Source of the DNA: JAFHCF01 sp048497495
GTDB lineage: Bacteria > Pseudomonadota > Alphaproteobacteria > Rhizobiales > Ancalomicrobiaceae
NCBI GenBank assembly: GCA_048497495.1
Contig: JAFHCF010000076.1
Span: 1 to 11,257, forward strand
Direction: 5' to 3'
DNA: 11,257 nucleotides
Within the stretch, counting starts at the first letter, position 1; the number at the start of each line of letters is the position of its first letter. The notes beneath the pieces were generated by a model that did no database searches, was not told the origin of the DNA, and saw only the letters and a program-made list of their open reading frames with translations. Made by a program: the position numbers and the translations under genes. Below are positions 1 through 7,812 of this stretch, piece by piece.

Positions 1-82
1 CATCGTGTCGGCGCCGATGGGTTGCCGGGTCGGAGCCGGCAATGACGAGCCGCGAGGCGGAGATCGACAATGGCCGCAGTCC

Positions 83-187
83 GTAGGGTGCATCAGCGAA
101 GCGTAATGCACCGGCCGAGTCCGTTTCGAGCCGGGACCACAACACATGCGCCGCCGGTGCATTACGGCTTCGCCTAATGCACCCTAC
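83..187. repeat. Imperfect inverted repeat of two palindromic units (REP/BIME-like)
   Basis: The unit at 83-115 and the unit at 153-187 are reverse complements of each other apart from a two-base length difference and one mismatch; 37 bases separate them. Each unit is itself a palindrome, with arms GGTGCAT and ATGCACC around a GCGAAGC-type centre. Transcribed RNA could fold each unit alone or pair both into one long stem. The look is that of dispersed intergenic REP/BIME-type palindromes common in proteobacteria; that assignment rests on memory of the pattern, not on a search. It lies directly behind boxD and overlaps its stop codon (184-186), so it may act as a transcript end or 3' stabiliser for the minus-strand operon. 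There is no T-run typical of an intrinsic terminator. Confidence 0.8.
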
Positions 188-1782
188 AGCGCCGCCGTCG
201 CCGCGCCCGCCGTCGCCGCGTCGAGCATCGCCGGCGAGCCCTGCAGGGCGGTGCGTTGCATGTAGAAGCGGAGCCCGCGCAGGCCGCCGAGTTCCTCGCC
301 GCCACCGGCCCGGCCGGGGCCACCGTGGACGCATGACGGCATGACGATGGCGTGGCCGGTGTGGGAGCGGCCGACGACCGTGTCGACGGCGAGGACGCGG
401 CCGTGGAAGGGGGCGAGGGCCAGGGTGAGGGCGGCGGCCTCGGCGGGATCGTCGGCGTAGAGGCTGGCGGCGAGCGATCCCTCGCCCCGGGCGGCGAGGC
501 GCACCGCCTCGGCGACATCGTCATGAGGCCGCGCGGCGTCGGCCGCGCCGTAAGGGATCACCGTCACCACCGGGCCGAAGACCTCGACGTCGTGGACCGC
601 CTGGAGGTCGACGCCGCGATCGGCGACCAGCAGGGTCGGGGCGAGGAAGGCGCCCTGGCCCGGATCGGCGCCGACGACGGTGGCCGGGATGCCGCCGCCA
701 CGCGCCACGCGGGTCTCGGTGGCCAGCGCCGCGAGGCCGGCGAAGGCGGCGCGCAACTGCTTCTCGTCGACCAGCGGCCCGACCTCGACCTCGGCCAGGG
801 CGGGATCGCCGACGGTGAGCCCGTCGATGCGGGCGGCGAGCGCCTCGGTGAAGGCCTCGACCAGGGGGCGGGGCACCAGGATGCGGCGGATGTTGGTGCA
901 CAGTTGCCCGGCCTTGACCGAGACGGCGGCGACCGCCTGCTCGAGCAGTCGCTCGAAGGCGGCCGAACCGGGGGTGGCGGAAGGGCCGAGCAGGGCGACG
1001 TTGACGCTGTCGGCCTCGATGCCGAGGCGCGGATTGGCGGCGAGCACCGCCGGATGGGAGCGGATCATCCGTCCGGTGTCGGCCGATCCGGTGAAGGCGA
1101 CGCAGTCGAACGGGCCGACCGCGTCGAGGAGCCCGTCGGCGGCGCCGCAGATCAGCGACAGGGCGCCGTCCGGCAGGACGCCGGCGGCGGCGACGTCGCG
1201 CACCATCGCCTCCGCCAGCCAGGCGGTGACCGACGCCGGCTTGGCGACGACCGGGGTTCCGGCGACGAGCGCCACGGCGACCTTCTCCCACAGGCCCCAG
1301 GCGGGGAAGTTGAAGGCGTTGATGTGGACGGCGACGCCGGGCCGGGTCGACCAGACGTGGCGGGCCTCGAAAGTGTCGCCCTTGGCGAGGCGGTCGGCGC
1401 CGGCCTCGACGATGCGGGTGGCGGCGCCGAGGCCCTTGGCCAGGCGGGCGTAGTATTTGAGTGTGGCGATGCCGCCGTCGATATCGATCGCCGCGTCGCG
1501 CGCCGTGTTGCCGGAATTGCGGCGGGCGATCTCGCCGTAAGCCGCGCGGTTTGCGACGAGCACGTCGGCGACGGCGCCGAGCAGGGCGCCGCGTTCGGCG
1601 AAGCTCAGCCGCGCCAGCGCCGGGCCGCCGACCTCGCGGGCGTGTCGGAGGGCGGCGGCGCAGTCGACGCCGGTGGAATCGACATGGCCGAGGGTCGCCC
1701 CGGTGGTCGGATCGACGAAGGGGCGTCCGGCGGCGCGGCCGGAGACCCAGGCGCCGCTGACGTGGCTCTGGAGACGGATCAT
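184..1782 (-). CDS. boxD: BoxD-type aldehyde dehydrogenase (3,4-dehydroadipyl-CoA semialdehyde dehydrogenase)
   Basis: This 532-residue protein is an NAD(P)-dependent aldehyde dehydrogenase of the PaaZ/BoxD type. In the box pathway BoxD oxidises 3,4-dehydroadipyl-CoA semialdehyde to the acid after ring cleavage by BoxC, in the cytoplasm. Visible landmarks are the cofactor-domain NFPAWGLWEKV (158-168), K181 in VVAKPAS, FTGS (230-233), the general base E256 in GIEADSVN, and the nucleophile C295 in KAGQLCTNIRR. EVFGPVV follows, and a C-terminal HGGPGRAGGGEELGGLRG then RFYMQRTALQG, typical of this branch. Length fits the family (about 510-530). The ATG overlaps the stop of the upstream hydrolase gene by four bases (1779-1782), so it is probably translationally coupled; its own ribosome site (GGAAA) is weak. 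The TAG stop lies inside the flanking palindromic repeat. Calling it BoxD rather than a generic PaaZ-like enzyme rests on its benzoate-CoA ligase and BoxR neighbours. Confidence 0.88.
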   Translation of the reverse strand: MIRLQSHVSGAWVSGRAAGRPFVDPTTGATLGHVDSTGVDCAAALRHAREVGGPALARLSFAERGALLGAVADVLVANRAAYGEIARRNSGNTARDAAIDIDGGIATLKYYARLAKGLGAATRIVEAGADRLAKGDTFEARHVWSTRPGVAVHINAFNFPAWGLWEKVAVALVAGTPVVAKPASVTAWLAEAMVRDVAAAGVLPDGALSLICGAADGLLDAVGPFDCVAFTGSADTGRMIRSHPAVLAANPRLGIEADSVNVALLGPSATPGSAAFERLLEQAVAAVSVKAGQLCTNIRRILVPRPLVEAFTEALAARIDGLTVGDPALAEVEVGPLVDEKQLRAAFAGLAALATETRVARGGGIPATVVGADPGQGAFLAPTLLVADRGVDLQAVHDVEVFGPVVTVIPYGAADAARPHDDVAEAVRLAARGEGSLAASLYADDPAEAAALTLALAPFHGRVLAVDTVVGRSHTGHAIVMPSCVHGGPGRAGGGEELGGLRGLRFYMQRTALQGSPAMLDAATAGAATAAL

Positions 1783-2596
1783 GTCTGGGTTTCCATCGGG
1801 GCTGCGACCGAGAGGTCGGGAAAGGCGCGGAAGAAACTGCTAATGGCGGCGATGGTGGCGTCGGCGGCCTCGCGGTGGGGCGAGTGCTTCACCCCGGCCA
1901 GGATCTCGGTCACGACCGGGGCCGGCGACAGGTCGCGCGCCGTCTCGACCTGAATGAGCGTGCCGTATTGATCGTCGGCGCCCTGGATCACCAGCATCGG
2001 CCGGCCGACCGTCGCCAAGGCCTCGCGGATGTCCCAGGCCTTGAAGGCCGGATCGAGCCAGGCGTCGTTCCAGCCGCGGAAGGCGGTGTCGACGTCGCCG
2101 TGCCAGCGGCCGAGCCTGGCCCTGAGATCGGTCGTCTCATAGGCGACCTTGGCTTCGGCGATCGCCGCGACGCACATGTCCTCGACCACGAAATGCGGCG
2201 CGATCAGCACCGCCGCCTCGACCCGAGGGTCGCGGCGGGTGCCGAGGTGCCAGGCGGCGATCGAGGCGCCGTCGGAATGGCCGACGAGGACGCCGGTGCG
2301 AAAGCCGATGGCGTCGAGGAGCTTCGGCAGGACCTCGCTTGCCTCGCGCTGCATGTAGTCGAGCGGGCGGGGCAGATCGACCGGGTCGGAGGCGCCGTAG
2401 CCGGCGCGCGAGAAGACGAAGACGCCGCAGCCGGTCGCCGCCTGGAGGCGGGCCGGGAAATCGCCCCATAGGCCGACGCAGCCGAGGCCCTCGTGCAGGA
2501 GCACCAGGGTCGGGGCGGCGCTCGGGCCGGGCCCGAAGTGGCGCGCCTCGAGCCGCTTGCCGGCGACCTCGACAAAGCCCTGCGCCGCCGGGATCA

Positions 2597-2597
<1 letters not shown>
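1779..2597 (-). CDS. Alpha/beta hydrolase of the benzoate (box) cluster
   Basis: This 272-residue protein has the alpha/beta-hydrolase fold signature. An oxyanion-side LVLLHEGLG lies at 31-39, and the nucleophile elbow GHSDG at 106-110 gives S108. The acid is D208 or D209 in QGADDQYGT, and the base is probably H238 in GVKHSPH (H241 is also near). No signal peptide or membrane segment is seen, so it should be cytoplasmic. Such hydrolases occur in box gene clusters, but I know of no settled reaction. A thioesterase clearing excess CoA esters, or an enol-lactone hydrolase acting on pathway intermediates, are both plausible and unproven. The start codon shares one base with the ligase stop (TGATG at 2595-2599) and has a GAGGA six bases upstream. 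The end overlaps boxD by four bases, placing it firmly inside the operon. Confidence 0.85.
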
Positions 2598-4150
<1,553 letters not shown>

Positions 4151-4157
4151 CGGCCGG

Positions 4158-4162
4158 CTCCT
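4158..4162 (-). promoter_or_regulatory. Ribosome binding site that fixes the bclA start
   Basis: On the minus strand AGGAG lies seven bases before the ATG at 4150. It supports this start over the longer in-frame ATG at 4306, which would overlap the preceding gene by 125 bases and add 52 residues without family character. Confidence 0.75.
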
Positions 4163-4181
4163 GATATCTAGGGGGACGTCG

Positions 4182-4667
4182 TCAGGCGCCGGTGAACTCG
4201 ATCGCGCCGTCGGGCAGCAGATAGAGCACATAGGCCGATCCGTCGGTGACGGTCGGGTGATGGGCGGAGCCGGGGCCGTAGACGTACCAGCCCTCGGGAT
4301 GGCCATCGAAAGTGGGCTCGGCGACGACGGACATGATCATGCCGATCTCGCCCTTCGGGTGGACGTGGTGGGGGCCGCGCAGGCTCTCCATCAGCACCAC
4401 GTCGACGGAGAAATGCCCGGCCTCGGCGCCGGGCTTGACCACCCGGCCGTAACGGATGCCGCCACCCTGGCGCGGGCAGATCCAGCCCTCGGCGTCGCCG
4501 ATCTCGATCAGTTCGGCGATACGGCGGAACGCCGCGCCGGTCGGCGGCCATGTGGCGGCGAGCCAGGCGGCGAGCCCATCGTCGAGCGGCCGGTCGCCGA
4601 CGGCTGCGGCGATTTCGCCGATCGCCGCGACGAATTCCCGTTGCGCGGGCGTCATCTGTGCGGTCAT
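4182..4667 (-). CDS. DUF4863-type cupin-like protein (related to 4-hydroxylaminobenzoate lyase)
   Basis: This 161-residue protein is the first gene of the minus-strand operon. It resembles the DUF4863 family, which includes the PnbB 4-hydroxylaminobenzoate lyase of nitrobenzoate degraders, and members sit next to benzoyl-CoA pathway genes. The N-terminal 60 residues look helical. The rest carries a cupin pattern: motif 1 is HVHPKGE (H101, H103, E107; HxHx3E) and motif 2 is GPGSAHH (131-137, H136 or H137). Together these could bind a metal. No substrate can be assigned; no nitro-aromatic genes are nearby, so a role tied to benzoate or benzoyl-CoA by-products is more likely than the PnbB reaction. 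I chose ATG at 4667 because GGGAGGG lies nine bases upstream (4677-4683). The frame runs open to 4757, but the extra 30 residues have no such site and cross the candidate promoter. No export signal is seen. Confidence 0.78.
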   Translation of the reverse strand: MTAQMTPAQREFVAAIGEIAAAVGDRPLDDGLAAWLAATWPPTGAAFRRIAELIEIGDAEGWICPRQGGGIRYGRVVKPGAEAGHFSVDVVLMESLRGPHHVHPKGEIGMIMSVVAEPTFDGHPEGWYVYGPGSAHHPTVTDGSAYVLYLLPDGAIEFTGA

Positions 4668-4676
4668 CTCGGATTT

Positions 4677-4683
4677 CCCTCCC
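4677..4683 (-). promoter_or_regulatory. Ribosome binding site that fixes the DUF4863 gene start
   Basis: The plus-strand CCCTCCC reads GGGAGGG on the minus strand, nine bases before ATG 4667. A second in-frame ATG four codons further in would be 21 bases away, too far for this site. Confidence 0.7.
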
Positions 4684-4710
4684 GACCGTCCTTCGCCGGA
4701 AGCGTGGACG

Positions 4711-4726
4711 GAATTATAATGCACAT
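4711..4726. promoter_or_regulatory. Candidate BoxR operator and two-way -10 element in the divergent intergenic region
   Basis: The perfect palindrome ATTATAAT (4713-4720) presents TATAAT on both strands: 4715-4720 reading toward boxR and 4718-4713 reading toward the catabolic operon. Suitable -35 boxes are poor on both sides (for example TTCGCC at 4692-4697 on the plus strand). The surrounding pattern GAANNATANTGCANNT recurs once upstream of the transporter genes at 6325-6340. The related regulator BzdR is known to recognise TGCA-containing sites, so this is a reasonable operator candidate. Everything beyond the bases themselves is inference. The whole gap 4668-4800 is clearly AT-richer than the genes around it. 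Confidence 0.4.
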
Positions 4727-4800
4727 TCTCATGGCGCGTTCGGCGGGTTGCCGTCAAGGGGCTTGTGTACTATTTTTCATATTCGCATGAGGAACGACCG

Positions 4801-5820
4801 ATGAGCAGCCCCCTTCCCGATGGAACCGCCGAGAGTTCGAGCCCGCCTGTCGGCGACGCCGCGCCGGCGGCCGAGGCGCGTCGGCCGTCGCGCGAATTCC
4901 GCGCCGACGCGGACGAGGCGTTCCTGGTCGAACTCGGGCAACGGGTGCGGCGGATGCGGGCGCTGCGCGGCATGTCGCGCAAGGTGCTGGCGCAGGTCTC
5001 GGGCATCTCGGAGCGCTACATCGCCCAGCTAGAGAGCGGGCAGGGCAACGTCTCGATCATGCTACTTCGCCGGGTGGCGGAGGCGACGGGCGCGCCGCTC
5101 GAGGATCTGGTCGGCGGCGAGATGGCCAACAATCCCGATTGGCAGGTGATCCGCGACCTCCTGCGCGGGGCGGGCGAACAGGCGATCGTCGAGGCCAAGG
5201 CGCTGCTCGCCGACGAACGGCCGGCGGGTCCGCGCGCCGTCGGCGAGCCGCGCATCGCGGTCGACCGGGTGGCGCTGATCGGGTTGCGCGGCGCCGGCAA
5301 GTCGACGCTCGGGCGGCTCGTCGCCGAGCAGCTCGACTGGCCCTTCGTCGAGCTCAACCGCGAGATCGAGCGCGAGCACGGCTTCTCGATCAACGAGATC
5401 CTCAATCTCTATGGCCAGGACGGCTATCGCCGGCTGGAGCGCATCACCCTGAAGCGTCTCGTCGACCAGCCCGGGCCGATGCTGCTGGCGACCGGCGGCG
5501 GCATCGTCGGCGAGCCGCTGACCTTCGAACTGTTGCTCGCCTCCTATTTCACCATCTGGGTCAAGACCTCGCCGGCCGAGCACATGAGCCGGGTGCGCGA
5601 GCAGGGCGACCTCAGGCCGATGGCCAACGACAAGGCGGCGATGGCCGAGCTCATCACCATCCTGTCGAGCCGCGAGCCGCTCTATGCCCGGGCCCGCACC
5701 CAGATCGACACCTCGGGCGTCGGGGTCGAGGCGAGCGCCGCGAAGCTCCTCGGGATGATCCAGACCTATTGCGCCATCGGCTGTCCGTGGCAGTCGCGCA
5801 ATCGCGGCGCCAAGGCGTGA
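4801..5820 (+). CDS. boxR: BoxR/BzdR-type transcriptional regulator (XRE helix-turn-helix plus shikimate-kinase-like domain)
   Basis: This 339-residue protein is probably a repressor that senses benzoyl-CoA. A disordered N-terminus (1-35) precedes an XRE helix-turn-helix (about 44-103, with LAQVSGISERYIAQLESG) and a linker. The C-terminal domain (about 155-322) resembles shikimate kinase: Walker A GLRGAGKST (161-169), EGF-like GYRRLE (R210), GGG (232-234), lid-region DLRP (R272) and REPLY (R291). The acidic DSD that binds shikimate and Mg in true kinases reads ELN here (184-186), so it is unlikely to phosphorylate shikimate. This domain order is that of BzdR and BoxR, for which benzoyl-CoA is the known inducer. 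ATG 4801 has GAGGA at 4789-4793; an in-frame GTG at 4765 lacks such a site. It is divergent from the catabolic operon it likely controls, and its stop overlaps the next gene's GTG. Confidence 0.92.
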   Translation: MSSPLPDGTAESSSPPVGDAAPAAEARRPSREFRADADEAFLVELGQRVRRMRALRGMSRKVLAQVSGISERYIAQLESGQGNVSIMLLRRVAEATGAPLEDLVGGEMANNPDWQVIRDLLRGAGEQAIVEAKALLADERPAGPRAVGEPRIAVDRVALIGLRGAGKSTLGRLVAEQLDWPFVELNREIEREHGFSINEILNLYGQDGYRRLERITLKRLVDQPGPMLLATGGGIVGEPLTFELLLASYFTIWVKTSPAEHMSRVREQGDLRPMANDKAAMAELITILSSREPLYARARTQIDTSGVGVEASAAKLLGMIQTYCAIGCPWQSRNRGAKA

Positions 5821-6326
5821 GCGGCGGGTTCGATCCGGTCGGCCGTCCCCTCGCCGAACTCCTCGCCGCGCGCCGCCTGCTCGACGGCGAGCCCCTCTGG
5901 GCGCTGCGCGTCACCCTCGACCGGCGCGATCGCGGCGACGATCACCCCTCGCTCGCGGCGCTGGTGGCGAACGGGCGAGATCGCGCCTATTCGCGGATGC
6001 AGGAGGGGATGCGCCTCGGCTCCGGCCGCGCCATCCTCGTCTTCGTCGCCGAGCCGGGCGGGCGGGCGCGGTTCAGGGGCTTTCGTCGCTATCTCGCCCG
6101 CCGGCCGGGCGTCGCGCCGGGCGATCTGGTCTACGACTACGACGTCGCCGACCTCTTCCACGCCTTCATCGCCCGCTCGAGGCGGCCGGTGTTCTACGAC
6201 GCCCTCGATCTCCCCGGCCTCGATGATCTGGTCGATCGGCTGAGCGTCACCTGGCCGCGTCCGGCGATGGTGGCGCTGCGACCGGCGGTCCATCCGGGCC
6301 TGGTCGCTTCTCTGTTCGCACCATGA
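5817..6326 (+). CDS. Hypothetical protein translationally coupled to boxR
   Basis: I do not recognise this 169-residue protein with confidence. Its GTG start shares four bases with the boxR stop (GTGA, 5817-5820), so it is likely translated by coupling; no good ribosome site is seen. Codons are strongly G/C-ending throughout, like the neighbours, which supports real coding. It is rich in Arg, Asp, Leu and Pro, with no signal peptide or membrane segment. The segment RAILVFVAEPGGRARFRGF (71-89), then VYDYDVADLF (105-114), FYDALDL (126-132) and LDDLVDRLSVTWPRP (135-149), faintly recalls a small domain found in front of some GIY-YIG-type and restriction-related proteins. That likeness is too weak to assign function. 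An AT-rich promoter region follows immediately. Its position suggests a role linked to the regulator, or a chance passenger. Confidence 0.72.
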   Translation: MSGGFDPVGRPLAELLAARRLLDGEPLWALRVTLDRRDRGDDHPSLAALVANGRDRAYSRMQEGMRLGSGRAILVFVAEPGGRARFRGFRRYLARRPGVAPGDLVYDYDVADLFHAFIARSRRPVFYDALDLPGLDDLVDRLSVTWPRPAMVALRPAVHPGLVASLFAP

Positions 6327-6340
6327 ACAATATTGCATGT
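6325..6340. promoter_or_regulatory. Second copy of the candidate BoxR operator pattern
   Basis: The bases fit GAANNATANTGCANNT, the pattern also found at 4711-4726, with 11 of 16 positions identical between the two sites. It contains the palindrome CAATATTG (6328-6335) and starts at the stop codon of the upstream gene. It lies just ahead of a possible -35 box for the transporter genes, a position where a bound regulator could block transcription. Binding by BoxR is inferred. Confidence 0.4.
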
Positions 6341-6345
6341 CAGAC

Positions 6346-6377
6346 TTGACCTAGAGGATATATGAAATAAAGTTCAT
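6346..6377 (+). promoter_or_regulatory. Candidate promoter of the transporter operon with an inverted repeat over the -10
   Basis: TTGACC (6346-6351) fits a sigma-70 -35 box. With a 16-base spacer it is followed by TAAAGT (6368-6373), a fair -10. The inverted repeat ATGAA-N6-TTCAT (6362-6377) covers that -10 and could be an operator half-site pair. Transcription would start near 6380 and give a leader of about 80 bases. The stretch 6327-6380 is strikingly AT-rich against its surroundings, which supports a regulatory role. Confidence 0.45.
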
Positions 6378-6460
6378 TCCGTCGAGAGCGGCGCGCCGGG
6401 CTTCAGACCCACGCATCATGATAAGCGCGCCGAATGCCGATCTTCGGGAGGAACTGATCC

Positions 6461-7645
6461 ATGTCGTCGACCAGACGCGACTTTCTTTCGGCCGCGCTCG
6501 CCGCGGGCACCTTCACGCTCGCGGCCCCCTTCGTGCGTGGGGCGAGCGCGGCATCCGGGCCGCTCAAGGTCGGTCTGCTGCTGCCGTCGAGCGGCACCTA
6601 CGCGCCGCTCGGCGAGGCGATCGCGCGGGCGGCGCGCCTCTACGTCGCCCAGAAGGGCGGCAAGCTCGCCGGCCGCGAGATCTCCTTCGTGGCGCTCGAC
6701 GACGAATCGGCGCCGCCCAAGGCGACCGAACTCACCAACAAGCTGGTCTACGGCGACAAGGTCGACGTGCTGATGGGCACGGTCCACTCCGGCGTCGCCG
6801 TCGCCATGGTCAAGATCGCCCGCGAGGCCGGTCTGACGACGCTCGTCCCCAACGCCGGCGCCGACGTCATCACCCGGGGGCTCTGCGCCCCCAACGTCTT
6901 CCGCACCTCCTTCGCCAACGGCCAGATCGGTTTCGCCACCGGCAAGGCGATGATCGCGGCGGGGGTCAAGGAAGCCGTCACCTGTACCTGGCGCTACGCG
7001 GCGGGCGAGGAGATGGTGAAGGGCTTCAAGGAGAGCTTCGAGGCCGGCGGCGGCAAGATCGTCAAGGACATCGCGCTGCCGTTCCCCGACGTGGAGTTCC
7101 AGTCGGCGCTCTCCGAGATCGCCTCGATCAAGCCGCAGGCGGTCTATTCCTTCTTCGCCGGCGGTGGCGCCGCCAAGTTCATCAAGGACTATGCCGCCGC
7201 CGGGCTCTCCGGCTCGGTGCAGCTGTGGGGACCGGGCTTCCTCACCGACGGCGTCGAGAAGGCGGTGGGGGCGGCCGGCGACGGCATCCGCACGGTGCTG
7301 CATTATGCCGATGGCCTCGACTCGCCTCAGAACAAGGCCTTCGTCGCCGCCTTCAAGGCGGCCCACGGCATCGATCCGGACGTCTACGCGGTGCAGGGCT
7401 GGGACGCCATGCAGGTGCTCGACATCGGGCTCACGGCGGTCGGCGGCGACGCGGCCAAGAAGGCCGAGATGCACGCGGCGATGGCGGCGGCGAAATTCGC
7501 CTCGCCGCGCGGTCCCTTCGAGTTCTCCGCCTCGCGCAATCCCAAGCAGAACTTCTATGCCCGCGAGCTGCGCGACGGGCGAAACCGGATGACCGGCATC
7601 GCGGCGGAAAGCCTCGCCGACAACGGCACGGGCTGCAAGGCCTGA
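6461..7645 (+). CDS. livK: ABC transporter substrate-binding protein (LivK-type, aromatic acid candidate)
   Basis: This 394-residue periplasmic binding protein belongs to the type I branched-chain amino acid/HAAT family (Peripla_BP_6). It would bind the imported substrate and deliver it to the LivHMGF complex. The N-terminus TRRDFLSAALAAG (4-16) is a twin-arginine (Tat) signal, with probable cleavage after GASA (27-30); the mature protein would start near ASGPLKVGLLLP. Further family features are DDESAPPKATELTNKLV (80-96), GTVHSGVA (106-113), the SFFAGGGAAKF segment in the second lobe, and a WDAMQVLD segment near the C-terminus. The start has GGGAGGA eight bases upstream (6446-6452). Benzoate or a related aromatic acid as ligand is inferred from the adjacent ligase and BoxR; the symbol denotes family only. 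Two GC hairpins follow before livH. Confidence 0.87.
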   Translation: MSSTRRDFLSAALAAGTFTLAAPFVRGASAASGPLKVGLLLPSSGTYAPLGEAIARAARLYVAQKGGKLAGREISFVALDDESAPPKATELTNKLVYGDKVDVLMGTVHSGVAVAMVKIAREAGLTTLVPNAGADVITRGLCAPNVFRTSFANGQIGFATGKAMIAAGVKEAVTCTWRYAAGEEMVKGFKESFEAGGGKIVKDIALPFPDVEFQSALSEIASIKPQAVYSFFAGGGAAKFIKDYAAAGLSGSVQLWGPGFLTDGVEKAVGAAGDGIRTVLHYADGLDSPQNKAFVAAFKAAHGIDPDVYAVQGWDAMQVLDIGLTAVGGDAAKKAEMHAAMAAAKFASPRGPFEFSASRNPKQNFYARELRDGRNRMTGIAAESLADNGTGCKA

Positions 7646-7684
7646 CACGGGCCCTCCGGGGGCGCCCCGATGCTTCGGCGCGTC

Positions 7685-7724
7685 CCCGGCGTGTCGCGCC
7701 GGGCGGCCGGGTGTCGCCCCCGGC
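7685..7724 (+). other. Two tandem GC-rich hairpins between livK and livH
   Basis: CCCGGCG (7685-7691) pairs perfectly with CGCCGGG (7697-7703) around a five-base loop. GCCGGG (7706-7711) pairs with CCCGGC (7719-7724) around seven bases. The two units look like diverged direct repeats sharing GTGTCG. A further palindrome GGGGCGCCCC lies at 7659-7668. There is no T-run, so full termination is unlikely. Such structures after a binding-protein gene often stabilise its upstream mRNA or cut readthrough, so that more binding protein than membrane complex is made. The rest of the 167-base gap holds no supported gene. Confidence 0.5.
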
Positions 7725-7812
7725 GCTTCGCCGTCCGATCGATCTCGAGCGCGCGGGTGGGTGACCCATCCGGCGCTCCGTGACCCCGTGTCCTTCTCGC
7801 CGGAAAGCCCCC

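Noticed and set aside
352..1953. Long plus-strand open frame opposite boxD
   Set aside because: It is rich in Gly, Asp, Arg and Ala with no domain motif, and is fully explained as the mirror of a high-GC coding frame; boxD on the other strand has all catalytic motifs.
4151..4306. 52-residue N-terminal extension of benzoate-CoA ligase
   Set aside because: It overlaps the DUF4863 gene in another frame, is Pro/Ser/Thr-rich without family similarity, and a good ribosome site marks ATG 4150.
4765..4800. Earlier GTG start for boxR
   Set aside because: No ribosome site precedes it and the 12 extra residues fall in the AT-rich control region; ATG 4801 has GAGGA at good spacing.
5139..5816. Long upstream part of the frame that contains the 169-residue hypothetical gene
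   Set aside because: It lies out of frame within boxR and is Arg/Ala-rich shadow sequence; coding character begins at the GTG at 5817.
5766..6338. 190-codon minus-strand open frame opposite the hypothetical gene
   Set aside because: The plus strand shows the better codon pattern and a four-base coupling with boxR; the minus product looks like mirror composition.
6390..6397. GGCGCGCC palindrome in the leader of livK
   Set aside because: An eight-base GC palindrome is expected by chance in DNA this rich in G and C.
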